Made by a program: the position numbers and the translations under genes. 64,000 nt of DNA from Erwinia aphidicola (lineage in GTDB: Bacteria; Pseudomonadota; Gammaproteobacteria; Enterobacterales; Enterobacteriaceae), in contig NZ_JAMKCQ010000001.1 in NCBI RefSeq assembly GCF_024169515.1, positions 4,464,001 through 4,528,000 on the forward strand, in the 5' to 3' direction. Positions within the stretch are counted from its first letter, which is position 1. The number at the start of each line of letters is the position of its first letter. Under the pieces are notes generated by a model. That model was not told the origin of the DNA. It did not search any database and worked only from the letters and a program-made list of their open reading frames with translations. This document shows positions 45,321-53,636 of this stretch, piece after piece.

Positions 45321-45569
45321 TCAACTGCGGACTTTGCGGTAGATCCACAGCACGACAATCGCACCGATCACCGCGACAACAAAGCTGCCGAAGTTGAAGC
45401 CGTCAACTTTGCCGAAGCCAAAGAAGGTGCTGATCCAGCCACCTACCACTGCACCCACCACACCCAGTACGATGGTAATAATGAAACCACCACCATCTTT
45501 ACCCGGCATGATCCACTTGGCGATAATACCGGCAATCAGACCAAAAATGATCCATGAAAGAATACCCAT
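45321..45569 (-). CDS. GlsB/YeaQ/YmgE-family small membrane protein
   Basis: An 82-residue protein with three hydrophobic segments: MGILSWIIFGLIAGIIAKW, the GGGFIITIVLGVVGAVVGGW glycine-rich helix, and FVVAVIGAIVVLWIYRKV. These transglycosylase-associated or general-stress membrane proteins are small and of unknown action. AAGGAG lies seven bases before ATG 45569. A longer frame is not needed. It is convergent with the siderophore receptor. Confidence 0.9.
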   Translation of the reverse strand: MGILSWIIFGLIAGIIAKWIMPGKDGGGFIITIVLGVVGAVVGGWISTFFGFGKVDGFNFGSFVVAVIGAIVVLWIYRKVRS

Positions 45570-45690
45570 TGATAACTCCTTAATATCTTGTGATTTAACC
45601 GTCACTGTTTAACACGCCCTTAGTATAGGCGAAGATTATAAGTCTGTGATTTAAATCCAGAGTTTCAGAGAAACTTTTGTAAAAAATCCG

Positions 45691-45717
45691 TAAAGCCCGA
45701 CGCAGGCTTGCCGATAA
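45691..45717 (+). promoter_or_regulatory. FliA (sigma-28) promoter of ycgR
   Basis: TAAAGCCC-11 nt-GCCGATAA. The -10 is a perfect sigma-28 match and the spacing is exact. It lies 51 bp before the ycgR start, so ycgR is a class 3 flagellar gene, as in Escherichia coli. Confidence 0.88.
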
Positions 45718-45767
45718 CCGTAACAGAGTGGCTAACCGCATGATTTGCACCTGGACTGGAGCTGGAT

Positions 45768-46505
45768 GTGAAAGAGGACGATAAAGAGCAGTATCTTAAA
45801 CGCGGGCCGCTGGCGGTCCTCGCCGTATTGCGCGATCTGCTGGAACATCAGACGCCGGTGATGGTTTCACACCCGCGCGGTCAGTTCATCACCCGCCTGC
45901 TGTATGCCGACAAAGAGAGCCTGGTGCTGGATTACGGCAGCAACGACTACGATAACCAGCTGGCTAAAGAAGCCCGGGAGCTGCACGTCACCGCCGAAAT
46001 GCGCGGCGCTAAGGTTGAATTTGCCCTGCCCGCGCTCAGCCTGAGCGAGCATGAAGGCCTACCCGCGTTTAGCGCCGCTCTGCCAGAACTGTTATGGATG
46101 ATCCAGCGCCGCGAGTTTTTCCGCGTCAATGCCCCGCTCAGTCCGGTGTTCTACTGCTATATTCCGTGGCCGGATGGCTCCGGTGAGGGTCGCCTGCGCT
46201 TGCAGGATCTGTCGCTGGGTGGCATTGGCGTGCTGGCCGACGATGCGCTGCCTGAAGGGTTAGCGCCCGGCGTCAGTATCAAAAAGCTGCGCGTGGAGAT
46301 GGGAGAGTATGGGCGATTTGAGGTGGATGCTCAGCTGATAACTATAGGTAAACGCAGCGTGGTCGGCAGCAAAAGCGAAACCATCGTCACGCCGCGCCTC
46401 AGCTTACGCTTCCTGTCGCTCAATGCCGGGCAGGAGCGCGTGCTGCAGCAGGTGATCTTCTCGCTGGAGCGGCTGGCGCGTGATAAGGCCAACCGCTTCC
46501 AGTAA
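45768..46505 (+). CDS. ycgR: flagellar brake protein YcgR (PilZ domain)
   Basis: A 245-residue protein: YcgR N-terminal domain (about 1-110), then a PilZ domain with the cyclic-di-GMP motifs QRREFFRV (RxxxR) and DLSLGGIG. When it binds cyclic di-GMP it engages the flagellar motor and slows swimming. The start is GTG 45768 with GGAG upstream. The sigma-28 promoter just upstream supports this call and shows the organism is flagellated or recently was. Confidence 0.95.
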   Translation: MKEDDKEQYLKRGPLAVLAVLRDLLEHQTPVMVSHPRGQFITRLLYADKESLVLDYGSNDYDNQLAKEARELHVTAEMRGAKVEFALPALSLSEHEGLPAFSAALPELLWMIQRREFFRVNAPLSPVFYCYIPWPDGSGEGRLRLQDLSLGGIGVLADDALPEGLAPGVSIKKLRVEMGEYGRFEVDAQLITIGKRSVVGSKSETIVTPRLSLRFLSLNAGQERVLQQVIFSLERLARDKANRFQ

Positions 46506-46508
46506 GCG

Positions 46509-47156
46509 TCAGATGGTGCGGTAAGCGGTGGTCACTTTCCACAGATAGCGCGGAGCCTGTGCCGCCGGATGTTTTTCCTGCACGTGGTGGTAAAACTCTT
46601 CCGGGCTCATGGCGTTGATCATCGCAATCGCGCGGTCACGGTCGCGAGAGAAGGTGCGCAGCAGCGCACCGGCGCCGTTGGCGTAGGAGACGATAGTGGC
46701 GTAACGCAGGGTTTTCGGATCGCGGATACCCGCCAGCTGCTGCTCCTGCAAAATACGCAGGTAGGCGGCACCGATATCAATATTTTTGACCGGGTCGCGC
46801 AGTTCCGATTTGCTCGGCTGACCGCGCAAACCCGCAGCGCGATACACTTCCCGCCCTGCCGTTGAGGCTTTAATCTGCATCAATCCAATGGCATTCGACT
46901 TGCTGACTACCGTTGGATTGCCGCCCGATTCAACCGTGATGATCGCTTCAATCAGCTTCTGGTCGATGCCGTTACGCTGCGCCGCCTGTTCGGTCATCAT
47001 TGACCATGCACTCGCCACTTTGGAAGGCGGTGCCTGCGTCAGCGGGGTATCCGGCTGATGAGCCACTTTTCTCTCGGGTTGGCTGGAGCACCCTGCCAGC
47101 ATTAAGGCCGCGGCTATCGCGACCGTTTTCACGCTTTTCTGCACGCTTTTTCTCAC
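46509..47156 (-). CDS. emtA: membrane-bound lytic murein transglycosylase EmtA
   Basis: A 215-residue lipoprotein. The lipobox is LAGC (Cys 23) and the SLT domain has catalytic Glu in ITVESGGNP, then IGLMQIK and YANGAGALLRTF. EmtA cleaves peptidoglycan endolytically during cell-wall recycling. The start is GTG 47156; the MRKSVQKSVKTVAIAAALMLAG signal is basic then hydrophobic, as expected. It converges on ycgR with 3 bp between stops and is divergent from ldcA, the enteric arrangement. Confidence 0.92.
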   Translation of the reverse strand: MRKSVQKSVKTVAIAAALMLAGCSSQPERKVAHQPDTPLTQAPPSKVASAWSMMTEQAAQRNGIDQKLIEAIITVESGGNPTVVSKSNAIGLMQIKASTAGREVYRAAGLRGQPSKSELRDPVKNIDIGAAYLRILQEQQLAGIRDPKTLRYATIVSYANGAGALLRTFSRDRDRAIAMINAMSPEEFYHHVQEKHPAAQAPRYLWKVTTAYRTI

Positions 47157-47361
47157 GCTTATTTTATCCTTTGCGCCTTTAGTCTGGCGTTATCATACGG
47201 GTTACCGCAGGTCTGAGAATTGCCGTAACTCCTAATTTGTGCGCGCTACCAGTGACTTCGCCGCTGCGATTCGTCATCATCTGGGCCATACGGAGAAATT
47301 GGACCGCCGCCGGAGGAAATAAATCCACGACGGCGCATAAAAAACCAGCAAAGTGACGATT

Positions 47362-48285
47362 ATGGCGATAACCCCACGCAACATTCATCTGATTGCCCCT
47401 TCCGGCTTCTGCCATAATCCGGCAGCCGCCGAGCGCGGCGTTGCCCACCTGCGGGCCGAGGGCCATCGCGTAGACAACGGTGACGTGATTACCCGGCGCG
47501 AGCAGCGTTTTGCCGGCAGCGATAGCCAGCGACTCGCCGATATCAACGATTTGGCGCGGCTGGAAACGCTGCCGGACATCGTGCTGGCGGTGCGTGGCGG
47601 CTACGGAGCCAGCCGCCTGCTGCCCGACATCCACTATTCAGCGCTGGCCGAGCGCCTGAACAATGCCCCGCTGGCGCTGTGCGGGCACAGTGACTTCACG
47701 GCGATTCAGCTGGCGCTGCTGGCGAAAAGTGGCGTTGTCAGCTTTAGCGCGCCGATGCTGGCCGGGAATTTCGGCGCTGAGACTTTATCTGAATTCACCC
47801 TCGACCACTTCTGGCGCGCCCTGACTTCGCCTAAATTAACACTGGAATGGCAGACAGCCTCTCCCGCCGTTACTGCATCAGGCACGGTTTGGGGCGGCAA
47901 TCTGGCCATGATCGCCTCGCTGATTGGCACCCCCTGGCTGCCAGAGTTCGACGGCGGCATTTTGGTGATCGAAGACGTGAACGAACACCCTTTCCGCATT
48001 GAACGCATGCTGTTGCAACTGCACTACAGCGGGATCCTTGCCCGCCAGAGTGCCATTGTCACCGGCAGCTTTAGCGGAACCACTTTGACCGACTACGACA
48101 ACGGCTATGATTTTGCCAGCGTCTGGAACCTGATCCGCGACCTGACCGGTGTTCCGGTGGTCAGCGGTCTGGCCTTTGGCCACAGTGCCGACACCGTCAC
48201 GCTGCCCCTGGGATCGCACGGGCAGCTGAACGTCAGCGGTACCACCGGCTCACTGACGCTGACAGGTTACCCGACGCTGCGCTGA
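47362..48285 (+). CDS. ldcA: murein tetrapeptide LD-carboxypeptidase
   Basis: A 307-residue S66 serine peptidase. The triad residues can be seen: Ser in CGHSDFTA, Glu in VIEDVNEHP and His in FGHSADT. LdcA removes the terminal D-Ala from recycled murein tetrapeptides in the cytoplasm. ATG 47362 is chosen; an in-frame GTG at 47353 is less likely. Divergent from emtA, so both genes of the recycling pathway share the region 47157-47361. Confidence 0.93.
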   Translation: MAITPRNIHLIAPSGFCHNPAAAERGVAHLRAEGHRVDNGDVITRREQRFAGSDSQRLADINDLARLETLPDIVLAVRGGYGASRLLPDIHYSALAERLNNAPLALCGHSDFTAIQLALLAKSGVVSFSAPMLAGNFGAETLSEFTLDHFWRALTSPKLTLEWQTASPAVTASGTVWGGNLAMIASLIGTPWLPEFDGGILVIEDVNEHPFRIERMLLQLHYSGILARQSAIVTGSFSGTTLTDYDNGYDFASVWNLIRDLTGVPVVSGLAFGHSADTVTLPLGSHGQLNVSGTTGSLTLTGYPTLR

Positions 48286-48302
48286 TCGTTAGGAGCGCAG
48301 AC

Positions 48303-48980
48303 ATGAAGCAGCTGTATGAAGATCTCTGGATATCCACGCCTGAGTTTCCTGCAGGCGAAGAGGAACCAGAATTGATGATGCACGGCTTTTTGTTGCAGCA
48401 TCTGCGCGGTAATTTGCTGATTTCACGGGTCGAGAACCCGGAAGATCACCAGGTCATTGCCGATCGGGGCGGGATTATCCGCCACTACTTAACCCACTGG
48501 CACGAGGCTGGCCCGGGCGTGCGGCTGTTACAGCAGCGTTTTAACTCGGCCCTCTACTGCCACTCGCGGGCGCTGGGCCAGGTGAGCCGCTTTGCGGAAG
48601 CCGATGCCACCTTTAATGCTGCGGAAGTTCACTGCGGCAGCTTCCACGTCGTGCCCACCCCGGGACACACGCCGGGCAGCACCAGCTATCTGTATGCCTC
48701 ACCGCACGGTAAAACCTATCTGTTTGTCGGTGACACTGTCACATTATCCCGCGATCGCTGGGTAACGGTGCTGGTCGAGGAGAGTAATGAAGCAGACCTG
48801 CGCCAGACGCTTGAATTTTACCGCGCGCTGCGCCCGGATGTGGTGCTGATGGGCACCACCGCCGGGCATCTGGCGTGGCAGGAGGTGGACGTGCGCCAGT
48901 GGCTGTCGCTGCTTGATGAGGCGGAGAATAATCCGCTGGATCTGCGCCACCACGAGCACCTTCTGCCCGGCCATCACTGA
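48303..48980 (+). CDS. metallo-beta-lactamase-fold hydrolase-like protein
   Basis: A 225-residue MBL-fold protein. The usual HxHxDH is altered to THWHEAGPG, so the second metal site is probably changed; PTPGHTPGSTSYL and FVGDTV (third and fourth motifs) are intact. The reaction is unknown; glyoxalase II-like or thioesterase-like activities are possible. It starts 17 bp after ldcA with GGAG upstream and is probably cotranscribed. Its end meets the convergent methyltransferase stop with no gap. Confidence 0.72.
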   Translation: MKQLYEDLWISTPEFPAGEEEPELMMHGFLLQHLRGNLLISRVENPEDHQVIADRGGIIRHYLTHWHEAGPGVRLLQQRFNSALYCHSRALGQVSRFAEADATFNAAEVHCGSFHVVPTPGHTPGSTSYLYASPHGKTYLFVGDTVTLSRDRWVTVLVEESNEADLRQTLEFYRALRPDVVLMGTTAGHLAWQEVDVRQWLSLLDEAENNPLDLRHHEHLLPGHH

Positions 48981-49718
48981 TTAGGCTGGCGGCTTATGTA
49001 CAGCCATAATAAACATCATTGGCCGCTCGCGCTCTTCTGCCAGCGCCGGCTGTAGAGCGACCTGCTCTGCGGTTGGCCCCCACTCATCCAGCGCGCTGAT
49101 AACAAACCCTGCGGCAATCAGCATATTAATCCAGCTCGCCAGCGTGCGATGCTGTTTGATCACGCCATCAGCAAACCAGTTAGTGACGCGCTGGCCTTCC
49201 TGCTGATAGCCGCTGACCGGCCAGGATTTCTGCTGGTTGTCATCAATATGCCAGCCCTGCCGGGCTGGCGCGGTATAGATAGGGTGTTCGGCCGTGAAGA
49301 TAAACTGGCCGCCGGGCTTCAGTGCCGCAAACACCACCGCCAGCATCGCCGGTAGTGCTTCGACATAGTGCAGCGCCAGCGCGCTGAAGGCGACATCAAA
49401 GGTCTGTGCGGGCAGCTGCAGGGTTTCGAGATCCGCTCGCTGCCAGGCAATTGCCGGGTTATCGCCCAGGCTGATGGCTTTCTCCAGCATCTTTTCGGAG
49501 ACATCCAGCGCCAGCACGGAGTGCGCGCCCTGCTGGCAGGCATAGCGGCTAAACCAGCCATAGCCGCACCCGAGATCAACCACCTCTTTTCCGGCAAGCT
49601 CCGGTAGCAACGCCTGCACGCTCGGCCACTCCGGTGCGCCATCCAGCCCCTTAACCGAACGATCTAATGTGGCATAACCGGCAAAAAAAGCCGGATCGTC
49701 ATAAATATTTTGCGCCAT
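48981..49718 (-). CDS. class I SAM-dependent methyltransferase
   Basis: A 245-residue soluble methyltransferase. Motif I is VVDLGCGYGWFSRYA, the acidic post-I residue is ALDVSEKML, and FDVAFSALALHYVEALP plus ALKPGGQFIFTAEHP complete the fold. The substrate (possibly a small molecule, judging by the UbiE-like layout) is unknown. It stands alone and ends back to back with the MBL-fold gene. An AAAAGGAAAAG ribosome site precedes its ATG. Confidence 0.85.
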   Translation of the reverse strand: MAQNIYDDPAFFAGYATLDRSVKGLDGAPEWPSVQALLPELAGKEVVDLGCGYGWFSRYACQQGAHSVLALDVSEKMLEKAISLGDNPAIAWQRADLETLQLPAQTFDVAFSALALHYVEALPAMLAVVFAALKPGGQFIFTAEHPIYTAPARQGWHIDDNQQKSWPVSGYQQEGQRVTNWFADGVIKQHRTLASWINMLIAAGFVISALDEWGPTAEQVALQPALAEERERPMMFIMAVHKPPA

Positions 49719-49825
49719 GGTCTTTTCCTTTTATCAGCCTGGGCAATTTTAATGCTGATATGCGCCTGATGAAAACCCCTGCAGAAGGGTGCAGATAAAT
49801 AGTCATTGAACCTTGTCGTGGTTAC

Positions 49826-49841
49826 CTGTATTTTTATACAG
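49826..49841. promoter_or_regulatory. LexA (SOS) box of dinI
   Basis: CTGTATTTTTATACAG: the CTGT and ACAG ends are perfect and only the A/T core departs from the Escherichia coli consensus. It lies 23 bp before the DinI start codon. Confidence 0.92.
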
Positions 49842-49863
49842 CAAAAAATAACAAGGAGCAGAG

Positions 49864-50109
49864 ATGTTTGTTGAACTGATTTATGACAAGCGCAACGTTG
49901 CGGGTCTGCCGAATGCCGAACAGCTGATCCTGGCCGAGCTGGAAAAGCGCGTGCAGCGTGTGTTTCCCGATGCGCTGGTCAAGGTAAAACCGATGCAGGC
50001 CAACGGCGTGAAAAGTGACGCCAGTAAAAGCGATAAGTCCACGCTGTTACGCATTATTGAAGAGATGTTTGAGGAAGCCGATCAGTGGATGGTGTCTGAA
50101 GAATTTTGA
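49864..50109 (+). CDS. dinI: DinI-family SOS protein
   Basis: An 81-residue protein matching DinI: MFVELIYDKRNVAGLPNAEQLILAELEKRV and the acidic C-terminal LRIIEEMFEEADQW. DinI stabilises RecA filaments and modulates LexA and UmuD cleavage in DNA damage. Strong ribosome site (AAGGAG). The LexA box just upstream agrees. Phage-borne DinI-like genes exist and phage-derived genes lie within 3 kb, so this may be either the core or a phage copy. Confidence 0.92.
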   Translation: MFVELIYDKRNVAGLPNAEQLILAELEKRVQRVFPDALVKVKPMQANGVKSDASKSDKSTLLRIIEEMFEEADQWMVSEEF

Positions 50110-50226
50110 TGATGTAACTGCGAGGTCAGCCAAAAAAATTGATTTTAATTAAGATTGAAGGTGCTTTTCATTTGCATTAATTGAGAATCATCCTATCATG
50201 CTAATTAATAGATTTCCCTGGTGTTG

Positions 50227-50259
50227 GCCCGCATTAAAGCTCTTCGCGGGCTTTTTTTT
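50227..50259 (+). terminator. rho-independent terminator
   Basis: Stem GCCCGC / GCGGGC with a 13-nt loop and eight T. It lies 118 bp after dinI, with AT-rich sequence between that could equally encode a small RNA. Confidence 0.85.
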
Positions 50260-50339
50260 GCCTGAAAGATAAGGCAGCTTAACCAGTTAGTCACTTTTCC
50301 CGCATCCCCTGCCGGTAGCGCACCCCGCCGCAGGAAGCT

Positions 50340-50540
50340 TCAGCGCCTGTTGCGTTCGGCCAGCTCTTCACTCAATAAATCACACACTTTTGCCGCAAAA
50401 GCCGAGCTGTCACGCAGCATCTGAATGGCCTCCTCAAGAGTCTGTGGCGGCATCTGCCCCACAATACGCCAGCCAAGCGCGATGTTTTTGGCATCGATAA
50501 GCCGTTCGGAACCCTTTTCACTTGCCGCACTTTCAGACAC
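50340..50540 (-). CDS. small hypothetical protein
   Basis: A 66-residue, helical, charged protein starting at GTG 50540 with a good AGGAGAG ribosome site. The middle part LEEAIQMLRDSSAFAAKVCDLLSEELAERNRR suggests a single long amphipathic helix. Family unknown to me. It lies downstream of the tailspike cassette's terminator, on the same strand, and may be a core gene or a phage leftover. Confidence 0.6.
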   Translation of the reverse strand: MSESAASEKGSERLIDAKNIALGWRIVGQMPPQTLEEAIQMLRDSSAFAAKVCDLLSEELAERNRR

Positions 50541-50795
50541 GTTTCTCTCCTGCTGTAAATTTTGGACCTATTTTACGGAGCCAGGCGGCATTATCACAAC
50601 CCCACATCCTGATGGAAATCGGCTAACGGTTAATTTTTACACTACATTTGCTTAAAATTTGCATTTTCCGCGCTTATTTCGGACTAATGCCAGATAAAAG
50701 ACAGACAATTCTTAACGGTAAACCCCCTTTTATCCCCTATGCGCGTGCGCATTCTCAACCCTATACCCTGATTCAGTCCCTTCCCCTCGACAAAT

Positions 50796-50821
50796 AAAAA
50801 AATCGCCCGATTAAGGGCGAT
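50796..50821 (-). terminator. terminator of the tailspike gene
   Basis: On the minus strand, stem ATCGCCC / GGGCGAT with a 6-nt loop, followed by a run of T. It lies 20 bp after the tailspike stop. Confidence 0.85.
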
Positions 50822-50840
50822 TTTGGCTTAAGGCGGCAAA

Positions 50841-52592
50841 CTAACTGAAATAGGGCATCTTGCGGTCAATACCATTAATATTGAGCGTGACATAGCCGGC
50901 CGGCACCGTGCTGGCCGGGGCTGCGGCCACCGCGGTGGCCAGCGTCACCACGCCATTTTCGTTCGCGCCAAGACCTGCCAGCCCGTTATGCATGCTGAGG
51001 CGTGCGTTGGGGGTAACGGTGCCAATCTGCGTCTCATCCGTGACTTCGTTCAGGTCCGGGGTATACAAGGAACACTCCCCCGACTCAAAACGCGTTGGTC
51101 CGGTAGAGCGCAGATTAAACATGGTGTCACCGCTGCCTGCCTTCAGCTTCACCCAGACCTCGACAATATTTTCATAGCTGCGCTTGTATTTGACATCCAG
51201 CACCGCAGGCTGCCCGCGGTGGTACATATCACCCCATACTGCGCTGGCGCAGCGCTGAAAATTGAGCCAGGTGGCGCCGGAGGCCACCGTCTGCGTCGGG
51301 CTGCCCGCCACTCCGGAGGGATTAGCAGTGGACATCTTGCCGATAAGCTCAATCGTCCACTGCTGATTCACCCTGGGGAAGACAAACTTGCCCACCTTGA
51401 ACCATTTATCGCTGTCAGCCGTGTTGGTCAGCTTGTAGCCGCTGTACCAGCCTGCCTTCATCGACCCGGTCATGGTGGTGCCGAAATTCTCATCCCGGCG
51501 CCAGCCGCCTTCGTATCCTGACAGCCAGCGCCCGCTGGCGTTGTCCAGGCTGACTTTCGCCCCCGCCTGTAAATTAAGCTGGCGGAACAGCGCGCGGCTG
51601 TTGTTCATACTCAGCGGGTTATCGCAGTCCTCCACGCTGAGGGCGTCAACAATCCACTGCCCGTTGGTCAGGTCACCCGGGAAGCGCGTATGTTCAATCC
51701 ACACGTTGCGAATAATCCCCTGAGTCATACGCGGCATCATCAGCGTGGCGTCAGCGAAGCCATACTGGAAATTGGCATTGGTCAGCTCGACGGCCGTAGC
51801 ATGATCCCACACGCCGTTAGGGGAGTTAGACCAGCCCACCTCAAATACCCGCGCGTAGGTGTACTGGGAGTAGATTTGGTCAAAGCGGGTATCGAGCGTG
51901 TCGAGCAGTTTGATCGCCGTGCCGCCATTGTACTGCACGCGGAAGCAGCGGATATTCACAAACTCCCCTTCGATAGTGATGTTTTCGAAAAACGGCTGCA
52001 CGTTGGAGAGCATATCCGGGGTAATCGCGCCCGTTGTTGCGCTGGTGTCCGCCGTTGCCTGCCCGTTCCAGCTGATGCCGCGGATCACCGTACGGCGCGC
52101 GTTCACTTTGAACACGGTGCTGGGCGATTTATCAGAGACAATCACCGTGCGCGGCGTAGCGCCATAAGGGCTGTCATCACCGTACAGGGCAAAGCACGGA
52201 ATTTCGCTGGCGGTAAGGTCAATCGGGTTGATCAGGAACTTGCCGGCGGGAAAACGTACGCCAAGATTTTTGGCATTGCTATCGTAGCTTTGTGACCAGC
52301 TGAACATGCGTTTGAAGGCATCACTGTCGTCGGTAATCCCGTCACCGCGCGCGCCAAAGTGATAGAGATTGACCTGTTCAGTGTCATTGATGATGCGCTT
52401 CCAGAAAAAGCCGCTGCCTTTGGCTACGGTGCCGCCGTCATCACTCAGGGGGGTGGTGCCGGAGAAGCCGACAAAGTCGCCGCCGCCGTGGAAGGTGGAG
52501 TCTTTATCGTAGTAACGTTTGAGCATGGCGATATCACCGGCCTTAGCAGGTGCAGTGGTACGCAAATCGGCAAAGCAGTTAACTTCAATCAT
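50841..52592 (-). CDS. phage tailspike-like polysaccharide-degrading protein (WceF/AmsF-like)
   Basis: A 583-residue protein. Residues 1 to about 75 form a short N-terminal region; the parallel beta-helix starts with the pectate-lyase-3 motif YHFGARGDGITDDSDAFKRMF (about 77-97) and runs to about residue 400; a C-terminal domain with a beta-sandwich look follows. Phage tailspikes and the exopolysaccharide genes wceF/amsF of Pantoea and Erwinia share this motif and cleave surface polysaccharides. There is no signal peptide. It follows two holin-like genes and has a very strong GGAGG ribosome site, so it may be exported or released with their help. Substrate unknown. Confidence 0.8.
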   Translation of the reverse strand: MIEVNCFADLRTTAPAKAGDIAMLKRYYDKDSTFHGGGDFVGFSGTTPLSDDGGTVAKGSGFFWKRIINDTEQVNLYHFGARGDGITDDSDAFKRMFSWSQSYDSNAKNLGVRFPAGKFLINPIDLTASEIPCFALYGDDSPYGATPRTVIVSDKSPSTVFKVNARRTVIRGISWNGQATADTSATTGAITPDMLSNVQPFFENITIEGEFVNIRCFRVQYNGGTAIKLLDTLDTRFDQIYSQYTYARVFEVGWSNSPNGVWDHATAVELTNANFQYGFADATLMMPRMTQGIIRNVWIEHTRFPGDLTNGQWIVDALSVEDCDNPLSMNNSRALFRQLNLQAGAKVSLDNASGRWLSGYEGGWRRDENFGTTMTGSMKAGWYSGYKLTNTADSDKWFKVGKFVFPRVNQQWTIELIGKMSTANPSGVAGSPTQTVASGATWLNFQRCASAVWGDMYHRGQPAVLDVKYKRSYENIVEVWVKLKAGSGDTMFNLRSTGPTRFESGECSLYTPDLNEVTDETQIGTVTPNARLSMHNGLAGLGANENGVVTLATAVAAAPASTVPAGYVTLNINGIDRKMPYFS

Positions 52593-52675
52593 AAATACCT
52601 CCGGGATGAGACAGGCGAAACCTGTCGGGGATGCCCTGACGGGCGATGTGAAGGGGTTTTCAATGGAATCAGGCT

Positions 52676-52966
52676 TTAACGGTCGCCAGGCCGCAGTACC
52701 GCAAATATCGTGGCGACATTGCCTTTGGCACGATAAACCGCCGCGCAGAAGATCAGATTGATCACCACCGCCGCCCAGTGCGTATGCACGTAAACATCAA
52801 AAAGAAAGCGGAACGGTACCGAGGCATAGGCGAGGATGATCAGGTATGCCAGCCAGGAAGCCCACCACTGGTGTTTAGCCCCGGGCTTATAGAAAAACAT
52901 CAGCCTCAGCACGATAGCCGAACACACCACCACATTGGTGATAACGATTGGATCACTTGTTGCCAT
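52676..52966 (-). CDS. putative phage holin 2 (three-helix membrane protein)
   Basis: A 96-residue protein with three hydrophobic segments (about 8-25, 34-52, 60-76) and a basic C-terminus. It resembles small phage holins of tailed phages: MATSDPIVITNVVVCSAIVLRLMFFYKPG is characteristic. It begins in a 14-bp overlap with the first holin-like gene and has AGGAGG at optimum spacing. Holins make lesions in the inner membrane; no endolysin gene is present here, so lysis is unlikely to be the role. Confidence 0.7.
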   Translation of the reverse strand: MATSDPIVITNVVVCSAIVLRLMFFYKPGAKHQWWASWLAYLIILAYASVPFRFLFDVYVHTHWAAVVINLIFCAAVYRAKGNVATIFAVLRPGDR

Positions 52967-53333
52967 GATGACCTCCTCTCCAGCGTGTCAGCCAGGTTGC
53001 TGGATCCTGCTGGCTGAAAAACGTCAGCGTTTTAATCGCCAGTGCGGAGAGCAGCACCGCGCCCAGGCCGTCCAGCGGTTTATCGCTATAGCCGAGGATC
53101 TGCGCCAGCTTCGCCCCAACCAGACCTGCGCCGTACACGCCCACAATCCAGGAAACCACAAAGTAGGCAGCGCGGCGGATAACCTGAATATCTGCCGCTG
53201 TGGCAACGTAAAACACCGCACCGGCAAAGGCGCCAAAGAGTACCCCATAGTCGGTGGTGCCTGGCATGCCGAACAGGCCAGCGCCCGTCGTCACCGCAGC
53301 GCCCAGACTGACTGCTAATATTGATGCTGCCAT
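52953..53333 (-). CDS. putative phage holin 1 (multi-helix membrane protein)
   Basis: A 126-residue membrane protein with about four hydrophobic segments (about 4-22, 28-46, 52-78, 88-104) and a basic tail TRWRGGHHGNK. It matches the general plan of phage holins encoded beside a second small holin. The start at 53333 has GGAGG upstream. It is the first gene of the holin-holin-tailspike cassette and lies 40 bp downstream of a minus-strand terminator hairpin, so reading into it may need antitermination or a promoter within 53334-53369. Confidence 0.7.
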   Translation of the reverse strand: MAASILAVSLGAAVTTGAGLFGMPGTTDYGVLFGAFAGAVFYVATAADIQVIRRAAYFVVSWIVGVYGAGLVGAKLAQILGYSDKPLDGLGAVLLSALAIKTLTFFSQQDPATWLTRWRGGHHGNK

Positions 53334-53369
53334 ATTGCCTCCGTTGCTCTGCCCTCAGAATTCAGAGAT

Positions 53370-53398
53370 AAAAAAAGCCCCAACGTAATGTCGGGGCT
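53370..53398 (-). terminator. terminator hairpin upstream of the holin cassette
   Basis: On the minus strand, stem AGCCCC / GGGGCT with an 11-nt loop followed by seven T. It lies between the intergenic region (53399-53636) and the first holin gene, in the direction of the cassette, so it would stop transcripts before it. The rest of the gap holds only the upstream end of the M24-type gene. Confidence 0.75.
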
Positions 53399-53636
53399 GC
53401 TTAGCGTTCACCGTGCTGGCGGGGAAGCGCATTTTTATAAAGTTAACCTGCTTTTTGCGTACGCGTGAGCCGGAAAGAGAAATTTTCAGCAATTTTTAGT
53501 ACCGCAGATTTATTGACGCGCTCGAGGCACCTGCAGTGAGCACCGCGCCAGTTCGCCTGAGCGTTCATTGCGCCCTGGCTGAAAACAGCTCATATTGCAG
53601 CTGGAGTGACAGTAAAGTGTCCAAACGCGAGGTCAT

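Noticed and set aside
49864..53333. A complete prophage between dinI and the M24-type gene
   Set aside because: Only holin-like and tailspike-like genes are present; no integrase, capsid, portal, terminase or endolysin and no attachment-site repeats were seen.
53355..53432. 25-codon minus-strand ORF spanning the terminator upstream of the holin cassette
   Set aside because: No ribosome site; its reading frame is simply laid over the hairpin. Kept as a possibility for a leader peptide only if conserved.
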